From positions 555,706 through 619,705 of the forward strand of contig NW_014577114.1 of NCBI RefSeq assembly GCF_000485595.1: a DNA stretch of 64,000 nucleotides, given 5' to 3'. This document shows, one piece after another, positions 48,057 to 59,792 of this stretch. Both the position numbers and the translations under genes were made by a program. This stretch comes from Priapulus caudatus (lineage: Eukaryota > Priapulida > Priapulimorpha > Priapulimorphida > Priapulidae). The notes under the pieces are model-generated. The model worked only from the letters and a program-made list of their open reading frames with translations, had not been told where the DNA came from and searched no databases. Every line of letters begins with the position of its first letter. Within the stretch, counting starts at the first letter, position 1.

Positions 48057-50110
48057 TCATTCAGTGATAGGGTTTTTACAACAATCACCTCCCTTGGATT
48101 TGCAGTACTTGCAACACTTGATCCCAGCTACCCTGCAGGGACACCCATTCTTGCGAGCACACTTGCCGCACGTGCAAGAATCTAGCAGGCCATCGGGTTT
48201 TGAGATGACAATCTCAGGAACTAATAAACTGCCCCTTCTTACAAAACCATAAGACTCGACATTCATAATCAAAGTGTCATCTCTAAATGGGGCTTGGACC
48301 CACAGCTGATGCTAGTGATAGGCTCTATGGATATGTTTGCTTCCATTATTTGAGGTGCAAGTGATTCTCTCAAAGTCAATCTTGAGGGCATTGCTATCAA
48401 ATGCAGCGAGACGCAGGTCGTCAAATGTCTTCAGGTCTGTTGATGGTTTGGGACATTTGACAAAGAATGTTTCCGCCAGTTGTATTGAGCTTTCTGTTAG
48501 CTGTGGACAGTCGAAACTCAGGATCAGAGAAAAATTTTCCGGTTTGCGGACAGCGTTCATGGCTGCAAGTTTAGTTGATATCTTGCTGGTTGTATCGCAC
48601 CCAGTCAGCGCATAGAGTGCTGGGAGACACTTTAAGACAGCTCGTCTCCCAGCGCTATGCAGATATCGTGGAGTAGTTATATTGATCTTTTCACTGCTCA
48701 GTTGCGGATGAGACAGGTCTTGGAGGCTAAGATTTCTCTAATTGACTGTGATGTGGTAAAACAGGCACACAAAGACATCTGTGTCACCTGATGACAGCAT
48801 CATGGATGTAGCTCTTGACCGGTGACTTGGAATGTCCTGCACATGGAACATTATCCTGTCATCAGATTCCTCATGTCTGTAGTTGAGCCAAGGAAATGGA
48901 GATGCACACCCAGCTAACACCATCTATGCCTGTGGTGATATACCAAGGTATAGAGGTTTGGTGCCTTGGTAATTGGTGGTAAGCCACTCAACATATAATG
49001 CATGGAAAGCAGTTTTGCTGATGGAAGACGACCAAAAGTTCTCTAATACCACTGGCACATTTTGGTTCGGTGTTATCGCATCAAGGACAACCATTTCTTT
49101 TGACTTTCCTCTTCCCTCCCTCTCTCCATTCTTGATGCTGTCCTCTCTGTAAGCGTCGAAAACGATATGGATCTCACCAGTTGTGCCCAGCTTTGGTGAC
49201 AATAGATGTCAAGGCAATAGCAAAGTCATGGAATGTCTTGACGGGCGGATCAAGCTTTTTTAACGGGACCTTTCTCACCAAGGCCATGAAGTCGATAACG
49301 ATAACGATGGCGTGGGTGTGTGGGAATGTTTCTGGCTCTTTTTTATCTATCAGTAGGCACAACCTCAGCAGCTCAGTCCCAAGTTGTGATTTGGCACTCT
49401 TCTTCAAGTAACCATTTTTGTCAACCAAGAAGAACGCAGAGTTGGTGATCTCATGCTGGAGTAGTTCTTCAACAGTAAACCCCCGGTGACACCCATACTC
49501 AATAAACATGAGAGCTTTGATTGTCTCATTTTTGATGTCTGCTTTGGAAGCCAAATTCAAGCTGGTCTTACTCTTAGAGGACCTAAACTTAATTTTGCTA
49601 ATAGTTGAGTGTATCGATATCGACTTATTTCTGAGTCGATCATCGATAAATTTAGCACATGCAGCACTGCCCTCCTTGATACAGCGCAACAACATTGTCT
49701 ACGTTTACGTCGGTCACAATTTCTCCAGTGAGAACATTCTTCAGCGCTACCTGGTCTTGTAGAGGGCTGCATACCTTCTGGAGATACTTCTCTATGTCTT
49801 GCACCATCCCAACTATCTTAGTTGCATTACTCGGGTTGAACTCGTGGTTAAGTGAGAGTTCTCCTTCGATATCATCCTTCATCTTTAGAAGGTCAACGTA
49901 CTGGTCTTTTTTATGCTTAATGATTCCCCACAGAGCAACGGCTTCCTTCTTCCTAGTGACGCCAATTATCCCCCATACACTTTGGCAGGGCGGTTGTAGC
50001 GCTGCTCTAGCGCCTGGTCAAAGTGCACTCCACTACCTTTCCTGGTGGTGTTCACGACAAATCCACCGTTCATGTAGCAGTCGTAGAGGAGTGGGAACTT
50101 CTTAGAGGAG
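48057..50110 (-). pseudogene. Decayed repeat-borne protein with TGCDTTS motif and Cys-rich tail
   Basis: Function unknown. Read on the minus strand from 50110: FPLLYDCYMNGGFVVNTTRK and FDQALEQRYNRPAK; a segment around MKDDIEGELSLNHEFN; FIDDRLRNKSISIHSTISKI; AIVIVIDFMALVRKVPLKKL; EIHIVFDAYREDSIKN; HEESDDRIMFHVQDI with SSGDTDVFVCL; ALTGCDTTSKIST; and a Cys-rich tail (CTCGKCARKNGCPC...CCKYCKSKGGDCC) to TGA at 48057. The acidic pairs DFMALV, VFDAY, HEESDD and GDTDVF resemble the catalytic layout of PIN/FEN-type nucleases (inference). The family is one I associate with widespread repeat-borne metazoan proteins. Lesions: frameshifts near 49975, 49700 and 49190, and in-frame TAG at 48924, 48738 and 48312. 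The N-terminal part is missing at the arm boundary. Confidence 0.7.
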
Positions 50111-50111
50111 T

Positions 50112-50521
50112 ATGCACATAATTTAGGAGAGGATATATCAACTGTTATAAATATATGAAAATTTCAGTAAGTAGGTAGTTAGTTGTTTGTATGGTAATAA
50201 GTTGACCTAATGGTTTTTAGCCATTTTCTCGTGAAATATCAAATTTCACACTCTTCTATGACCCCCCCTAGGCATGTAATCGCTATTCTAAACATTTTTA
50301 GCACCTCAGAAAATTTGTAGCTTCAACGGTTTAGATGATACAGCTATGTCGATAGTAGCACTTTCGATGAAAAAGGGCGTGGTCATTTTCGGGCTGTTCG
50401 CCCCGGATAGAGATTTTGGCACACATCCCAAGTTGTTCCTTGGGGTCATATTAGCCTATAACAATTGAGATATCCTCTCCTAAATTATGTGCATACATAT
50501 CTTAGCCAGGTCCTCTACTAT
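50112..50521. repeat. Right inverted arm with extra inner end copy
   Basis: 50140-50521 is the complement of the left arm. 50112-50150 repeats TATGCACATAATTTAGGAGA and following bases in left-end orientation, so the segment has inverted ends of its own. Confidence 0.8.
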
Positions 50522-52096
50522 AAGCGATTTTAGACGGAATTCGGGCACAGAATTCTACCTCGAATCGTCTCTAGATCTCACACATGAGTAAAAACGTCCA
50601 TTTGTCTTTCCTTGCAGCCGATACTTCGCAACCTTACGTTTTCACAAAAGCATTGCAGAAATCTTGTTGTAGTAGTGAAGTTGTAGTAGGATCTAGTTGT
50701 ACCTATGATCCTAGTGGTATATGCCTAGGCATTATTTTAATTTATTTTATGTGTAAGGTACCCATCATGCATATACACATTTGTAAAAAAGTAATGTTAT
50801 ACTGCAATTGCCAGGAAGAAAGCCAGTACAAGGTACCCGCCTGGGACTTGTATATACCCGTAGCACATGCAACAGAGTCTGCGTGTCTAGGATAGGACCA
50901 CCCCTCCCGAAAAAAGACACAACACTGATTTGCGACTACAAATGAATTCGCTGGATAACTGTGATAATATCAAGAGCTAATGATGCATTTTGTTATACAG
51001 AAACGTACGTACATGACATGTATACGAGACCAGTGGCGCCCGCAGATAGAAGCACTGGAAGCACAGTGCTTCCAGTAAATTTTGGGTTAAACAATTTTGT
51101 TCCTACATTTTGTTCCTAAATCTCTCTCGCAAGACTCACCAGATTGCATCTCCAGACGTCTACCATTCAAAAATTTTATATACAGACACATATACAGACT
51201 CGACTAGACTACTACGCAGCTGGTGCTGCTGCTACTGCTGTAACTGCCACTGCTACTGATAGTGCTCCTGTATGTGCTACTGCCATGTGCTACTGCTATT
51301 GCCGCTGTTGCCGCCACCGGCGTTGCTACTGCTAACCGTGCTGCTGCTGCTAACGCTGGCATGTCCAAATGAATCGCAGCCCAGAAAAACACAATAATAC
51401 TTCATCGTTGCAGACTTGTGTTTGTGCCACTGCCAGGGAGGCCACAACGGAGATTGCTCGATCCCCACAATGCGAGGATGGCTATCAAGCGCTGCAACAT
51501 TCATTTCTACAAAGGAACGCAATGACGCAGATTCAGTCATTGAAACGAAACACCAATGTTGAACTTTCCGATTGCGTATTTTACCTCGGCGCGTATCCGC
51601 TGAGTGGAAAGTAGAATAGGTGTTGTTGTATTAATTTTGACTAGTGCACAGAATTTCTAACTGTAATAGATGCGGCTGACACTTACTACGTATAACTGGG
51701 AAGAATGGAGTTCATATCAAGTTCCATTCCATTCCAGTTCCAATCGTAGTCACATAGTATCAAGATCTACAACTGCGTTACATTGTCAATATTGCCACAG
51801 TATGCGCCATCATGATCAAGCTCTCAAGTAAATGATATAAACCATTAGCTGAATAGAGGCGTCATTTTGCTCTTTCTCTTTTGAATCATGTTAACATCGC
51901 AAGGCAAGTTACGATGTTCGACCATATCAGAGGTGAATAAGATCATTCATATCGACATGCATCTAGGCCATATCCATCACTCCATCTTCCACATATAATA
52001 GGAGGCACTACCTCGTCTGTGAAACATGCCTTTTTCTTATTTACTTGTGGTAATAATCGGCTCTTGGGTGCACTGTATTATCACACTATATTGTAG
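50522..52096. other. Unannotated intergenic stretch
   Basis: No gene recognised. CAGTGGCGCCCGCAG near 51031 is reminiscent of hAT-type transposon ends but has no partner here. Confidence 0.4.
51205..51360. repeat. Imperfect (GCTACT)n-like trinucleotide tract
   Basis: Mostly GCT, ACT and GCC triplets. Ala/Thr- or Cys-rich open frames across it are compositional. Confidence 0.75.
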
Positions 52097-52312
52097 ATGC
52101 TCTACAGACGTCTAGAAAGCATGAAAAGTAAGATTAGTCCTGTCGAGATATTGTGTCATATTGTCAAGAGACGTAGCCATGGTGACCGGTCCGCTGTGTT
52201 TGTGTGTGAAACGGTATCCGACTTGCTGGAAATGTGCAACATGTATGATGTAGCTGGCAAAGGTTTCGAGTGGAGCCTCTTCCATGAATCTCTGATTATT
52301 CAGCATGAATAA
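52097..52312 (+). CDS. Possible 3'-terminal coding exon, unknown product
   Basis: A 71-codon frame (MLYRRLESMKSKISPVEIL... GKGFEWSLFHESLIIQHE) with balanced amino-acid composition. CACTATATTGTAG, acceptor-like, lies just upstream. The TAA stop overlaps AATAAA at 52309-52314, with another AATAAA near 52352. No family recognised and no matching donor exon found, so it may be chance in AT-rich DNA. Confidence 0.2.
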   Translation: MLYRRLESMKSKISPVEILCHIVKRRSHGDRSAVFVCETVSDLLEMCNMYDVAGKGFEWSLFHESLIIQHE

Positions 52313-52917
52313 AGTGTATGTTGTGTATGCGCCGAAACTCCCGAATATTTTTAATAAATTTTTGTGCCATGCTTAATCAGGCCTGCTGCCCATTGACGTC
52401 CTCTATACCGTTACACGAATAAAACCACAAGAATCACCCACTACGATGGTGCATTCCGCAATTAGCTTACGTATATAACTCTTGCCACTACAACAAGAAG
52501 ACCAGAATGAACACGCTTCCATTTACTATAATATAAACCAGACGATTCACGCGGGGGAAATTTACTTGCTCGACGTTTCATGTTCCACATAAAACGTACA
52601 CCATGGAAAAATCGCAAGTTACCATGAAAAATGTTCCGTACATCCTCTGCGCCAAGCTGATGCCACTGAATAATTGCGTCGCCATCGAATACGTGTTGAT
52701 TGCACGTTGATATGTGGAAAGAGGAGCATTGTATATGCACATCAGTATGTCCGATCAAGAAAGACTCTACCCATCCCTAGCCATGAAAAACGTGGCTGCT
52801 TCCTAACGTTCAATTATGACGAGACACATACACTTCTAATGATTCCAAACCTCCATGAGAATGGTTGCTATTGGTGTTAATTGGGTACAGAGATCAAACA
52901 GAACAATCACACACCAC
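52313..52917. other. Unannotated intergenic stretch
   Basis: Nothing recognised. Confidence 0.45.
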
Positions 52918-54721
<1,804 letters not shown>

Positions 54722-55112
54722 CTAGCTGCGGGTACCCGCTGCGCTGGGTAAAATCGTGCTACTAATTCATAGTACTATAATAATGGGACAGAATAGGAAC
54801 ATTGGGTAAAAATCGACAATAACATTGCAGACAATATTAATATTTAGAAATGAGTGTAATAAGATAATAAGCATGGGAAAAACGAAAAAACTGTTACGTA
54901 TGACATTTATATGACAGCACAACCGAAATTAGAACCCCTGGGACATAATAGTAATATGGTGTAAATGACAAAAAGTTATTATAAGAGCATGTAGGAATGG
55001 GTTGGACTTTTCATTTGAAAGCCTCTTGATAAAGAATGTTTTTCGTCTTATTCTCTGGTGCAAATATGTAGAGATTCCTGGCGTCTCCAACTCTTGAGCG
55101 CCCCACGTACAG
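54722..55112 (-). mobile_element. Canonical Helitron 3' end with helicase C-terminus
   Basis: On the minus strand, 55112-55011 encodes LYVGRSRVGDARNLYIFAPE and NKTKNILYQEAFK then TGA, the characteristic C-terminus of Helitron Pif1-like helicases. About 300 non-coding bases follow. The terminus is a GC-rich palindrome, GCGGGTACCCGC (54728-54739), then AGCTAG, followed in the flank by T. Hairpin plus CTAG before a T is the standard Helitron 3' end. The coding match stops abruptly at 55112, so this is a 5'-truncated copy, unrelated in type to the Helentron at 2080-10185. Confidence 0.85.
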
Positions 55113-58100
55113 CTATCCATTGTAAGATTGTAGCATGAATAAAAGGAATATAGTATCAGGAGCTAATAATGACAAATTTGTCATGATTAGCTGCTCATAG
55201 TATAGATAGAGACACGCAACCATGCACATTGAAATGAAGAAATTTTCCTACTGAATCAGTAACTGCATAGCTTTCGAATGGTACAATGCATTGTGAGATC
55301 GTAGCATCTGAACTGAACCTCTGAGCTGAGTGAGTAGTACTCTGAACGGGTGAAACTGGTGCTGGTTGTGGTGTGTTTTAGTATTGGTTTCGGTTTCACA
55401 ATACCAGCAGCCGGATGAGATGAGGGAATCGATTTTTCTCTCTGTGGCAGCACTGTACAGTCAGTGCTGACATTGTGTGAAGATTCACGAATTGACGGGT
55501 TTTTCACGGATTTTTCGGTGAGTTTAACGGGTTGACAGGTTTTTTTCATCTAGGAACACTCCCCGGGTATAAGAGATGGCCCTGTGAAAATTGCATCCAG
55601 ATCGCTTGGGCGGTTTGGCCGCCTATAGGGAAGATACATAGATAGATACATACATAGATAGATACATACGAACTCAAATATATATTAGATACAGCGATAC
55701 GCGGTGCGAATACTTGCACCGAATTCAGTTACGCAGCAAAACCATGTATTGTTACAGCTCCGCCATTTTATTCTACGTTGGGTTAACAAAACTAATATGT
55801 GATTAGAAGCTTATTTTATACACCCATGGAATTGGACGATATTCGACACAATCAGAATTCTACTTCGTACATTGGGACGCGAGATTTCTGAACACAACAC
55901 ACTATCGCCACACAAAACGTGAGAGACCGCAGTCAGAAACACCCGCGGCACTTTTTATCAGCGCGCTCGTTTAATTAAATTCACTACGAATTAATGTTTA
56001 TGAAAAAATGCATATACATTACGACTCTGTACGTACCAGCGCGCGGCGCCAATGAACATCGCATTTTATACCCCGTACAGACTGCAAATTTTGATTTTGC
56101 CTGGCCCGCGCTAGGCGCGCGCTCAATGGCAGTGTAGGCCTAAATATAAGACACAAATGTTGAACAGCGCTAAGTTTGCCCGGGTTGACTGCGCATGCTC
56201 AGTTTAGCTTGTTACGACACTGAGCAGACAGCTACTACAAATGTTCATGTTTCGAGCGAGTCATACTCCTCTCTATTTGTGTAATTCTGACAACATTGTA
56301 CCCTAACTAAAGAAGAACACATTTACTCGCTGAATTCTTTATGTTCCGTAAAACCACGAACATGTTGATATACATATATCGCTCGCGCGTCCGTCCAAGC
56401 GCGTGCGTGAGCGTGCGTGCGTAACTGTAAAATATACTACTTTTTATATTATTATATTATTTAAACTATATATATATACTGCTATTAATACTGCTACTAT
56501 AGGTATCTCTTGTGCTTTATACGTTCGTAAGAGAAGTAATTTCATTTAGATTTTGAGAAGAAATGTTAGGAAGGTAGCAATACAAATGAGTTGTAGTGAA
56601 TTTTTGCAACATATGCAAGCTCACAGTAGGTCTATGTATGCATTTAGCTGCGAGTTTGATCAACTTTAAATGAGCAAATAAAAGAAAAACATGCTATATA
56701 CTATAAGCTAACGGCCACTTCAAGACGGGAGACGACACGGGAGACGTCACTCGCATGAAATACTTGCAAGAATGAGTTCGTGGTAGCTATCGATTTATGT
56801 TTAAACCTTTCAAGGTTGTGATATTAAAACGAACATGATTTAATCAGTATTAATTGTAAAATCAGTATTAATCAGTAGCCGTCCGCCCCGCAATTGGTTA
56901 TCGATACATACGGCTAAAGCTGTTTTGTCTGAGCCAAGAGCCATTTGACGACGGAATGGACGGATGAAGTTTCAGGAAAAATATTCGTAAATAATCGCGC
57001 TACTTCAGACGTGTGGAATTTCCTCCTTAATAAGCTCTAGCGTATTAATCAGGAGTGGATAAAAAGAAAGATGATTACGGAAATATTGGGACAACAAGCC
57101 TCATCCTTTTCTGTTGCTGGGAACGACGGAAAATTAAGCACAGATAATTTAGCCTTTAAAACTGAATTAACAAGCAAGGGCATGGGTTCTGTCTGCACTA
57201 ATCTATTTTCAGTATATTTTCACCATTTTCAGTTCTTTAGATCAGAATCAGGGAAACTCAGGAGCTGCTCCAGACATTTCGTTATATGACATCCGTGGTC
57301 GGTCTCACTAGTCTGGATACTCCGCCCCCATGCAGAAAATTGAATTCACTCCCTCAGTAGTTCGAGTCAGTGCTACTAGCTCTTTGTCGGCTAGTTAGAA
57401 GAAAATATTATTTCAAGGGTATGACCTTAGGAACTGGACTCGACAGTTTACAACACGTCACCGTAATATAATCGACCAGTGTGATTGGCTGCCAAAACTT
57501 TGGATAGCATATATATGAACGCATCACGCAGATTGTACACGACAGAGCAACGGGTTTGTCATTAATTGTCATTGCCAATTATTACGTGAATCTAATAATA
57601 CACCTTCATCATGAAACGGCTGTGTAAAATAATAACCCCAAATTGGAGATTAAATGCCATTACCAAGACAGTGAAGGTAATAATCAGGAGTAATATAATA
57701 TGCAGAGAATATTATATTACTCTAGTAATATTGTGCACGCTAGCAATATTTTTTTTCAATTTTACTTTTTTCATTGAGTCAGCGTCATTGGGTGAGTTCT
57801 ATGTGCATTAATTAGAATGACTACATGTCAAACTTATTTTAACTAATACAGAAAGACAGAATCTCTAAAAGGTTTCACAATACATTTTAGTACTTATAAC
57901 TAAATAAATCATGAATCGAAAAATTTGATGAATATTAATGTTCTGCAGCCGCTGTAAATGAAACTCGGTGGTCAACACGTGCACATACACGTGCACGCCC
58001 ACACACTCAGGCACGCACACAAACGACAGGACGCACGCAGGCACGCACGCACACACATTATATTTTATTATTATTATAATATTATTATCATTATTTATTA

Positions 58101-58485
58101 TTTTAAAATTTGTATATATATTATATTTGAAATATTTTAGGAATCATGGTGTGATGGTAATTTTGTGGAAGTTTTCCTAAACCATCAATGGACAAAATAA
58201 TTTGGAACCAACACAATTTAAACGAAGAGCCATAGGGAATTATGCCGCATTATAAACCGCTGCTCCAAATATACCCTTTAGAATTTGTCCGGGTTGAGGC
58301 AGTAAATGGGAAAGCATTTGAAACAGTCAGTGACTGCATGGTAGATAAAATGTCGCAAAACAAGGTTTGCCCGAAAAAGTGCGTGTGCCTGCATCCTACG
58401 TATTTCTCAATTCAATGTATAAAAATCCATAGAATTCTGTATGTATTTTTTGGATAATTATAATGAGATTTCATTAGAATATCCT
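55113..58485. other. Unannotated stretch; transposon-like tail at 55560-55680
   Basis: AAAATTGCATCCAGATCGCT, then GGCGGTTTGGCCGCCTATAGGG and GATACATA repeats (55633-55675), resemble the 3' tails of some retro- or Helitron elements, but no coding partner was found. A 97-codon minus-strand frame at 55256-55549 has no recognised family. GC/CpG-rich patches occur near 56035-56115. A CACG run lies at 58000-58058. Confidence 0.35.
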
Positions 58486-58494
58486 ACACACACA

Positions 58495-58540
<46 letters not shown>

Positions 58541-58722
58541 CACACTCACACTCACACTCACACTCACACTCACACACACACCACACACGACACACACACA
58601 CACACACACCACACACGTGACACACACACACACACACACACACACGCACGCACGCACGCACGCACGAACGAACGCACGCACACACACACGCGCACACACA
58701 CACGCATGCACGCACACACACC
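58486..58722. repeat. (CA)n, (CACACT)n, CACG compound microsatellite
   Basis: CA units, then a CACACT/CTCACA block (58530-58575), further CA blocks broken by CACGA and CACGTGA, then CACG units. Confidence 0.97.
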
Positions 58723-58996
58723 CTATATGTATAGGGTTATAATTGACCTTATTGCCAACATATCCATTCCATTTCATCAGTGGTTTTCGTTTTTGCTTTA
58801 ATTTCATGACACTTGTATACTGGCCTCTACTTTGAATCTAACGATGTTAAATTAGTATACCCGTGTATGTCGAATCTGTGACATCGTATAATCGATTTTT
58901 GCCGTTATCGTTACAGATTTTAACATGGAAGACAAACGTATGTGCTACGCTATACATGCGTTATGTGGCCATATTAGATGAGCTACTTAATACTAC

Positions 58997-59392
58997 GGGG
59001 GTGTCTAGATTACGGTACGCATATATTTGCTAATATATTGACTAATCGTATACGTCAATAAACTCAATATTCACAGAGAGTATAGCTAAGACATGTGTCT
59101 ATAGGTATCTAGAATATATTATGAAAATGATCTCCCGTACCGGCTTGAATTCATATTTTCCTTTGAATATTGAGTTTATTGACGCACGATGCACGATTAG
59201 TCAATATAGCAAATATATGCGCGCAGAAGTGAATTACAGATGAATAAATTTCTAAAATTCTAGATACCTATATACACATGTCTTAGCTATGTTCTCTGTG
59301 AATATTGAGTTTATTGACGCACGATTAGTTAATATATTAGCAAATATATGCGTACCGTAATCTCCCGTACCGGCTTGAATATAGACACCCCC
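58997..59392. mobile_element. Palindromic MITE with 8-bp target site duplication
   Basis: Terminal inverted repeat GGGGGTGTCTA (58997-59007) and TAGACACCCCC (59382-59392), flanked by the perfect direct duplication AATACTAC (58989-58996 and 59393-59400). Arms of about 125 and 140 bases fold on each other. The right arm carries an extra CTCCCGTACCGGCTTGAAT also found at about 59130-59149, and a third copy of the TTGAGTTTATTGACG block lies in the centre. An 8-bp duplication fits hAT- or P-like transposases; the family is not otherwise identified. Confidence 0.92.
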
Positions 59393-59474
59393 AATACTAC
59401 ACTCAAAACGATTTTTCATCTTTCCACATCACCGTGTAACGTGTGTTGCCTGTGAGCTAGGATACATCAAACGC

Positions 59475-59792
59475 TTGACTTTCTTTCGGCATCAAGACGC
59501 GATCAACCAGTGCCATAAAGAAACTAATACTGCGCACAAGATTACGCTACGCCCGCAGGCTGCTACACTTTTCTACGTAGTTGCTAATGGAATAAGACGT
59601 CCAACTTCAAAGATGTTTTCAAAGCAATTTCTTTATGCAAAAATATACATGCTGAGCAGCTGTGTGAAGCATAACCTAGCGCGGGCCGAATTCGTGAGAG
59701 CAACTGTCACTGATCATTGCGGTAGCAGCGAGATCATCCAAAAACCGCAATCAAACTTTACTACGTTTCTCGAGGAATACATTTTCAGGTGA
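59475..59792 (+). CDS. Possible coding exon, unknown product
   Basis: The longest non-repetitive open frame outside the identified elements (about 105 codons, open further upstream to the MITE edge). It is less AT-rich than its surroundings. It ends EEYIF with ATTTTCAG|GTGACA, a plausible splice donor. No conserved motif recognised and no partner exon found. Confidence 0.2.
   Translation: MTFFRHQDAINQCHKETNTAHKITLRPQAATLFYVVANGIRRPTSKMFSKQFLYAKIYMLSSCVKHNLARAEFVRATVTDHCGSSEIIQKPQSNFTTFLEEYIFR

Larger units (their letters stand above)
47456..50521. mobile_element. Long-TIR element enclosing a decayed TGCDTTS-family gene
   Basis: Inverted arms of about 380 bases flank a 2.2-kb interior. The outermost bases are ATAGT-CC-AGGACCTGGCTAAG on the left and the complement of ATAGT-AG-AGGACCTGGCTAAG on the right, and TA dinucleotides lie at both edges. 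The interior holds a broken minus-strand gene. A short direct copy of the left subterminal sequence lies at 50112-50150 just inside the right arm, so the right arm is itself a near-palindromic ~410-bp unit. Two readings remain: one transposon with long TIRs, or two MITEs in opposite orientation flanking an unrelated relic. Confidence 0.7.
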
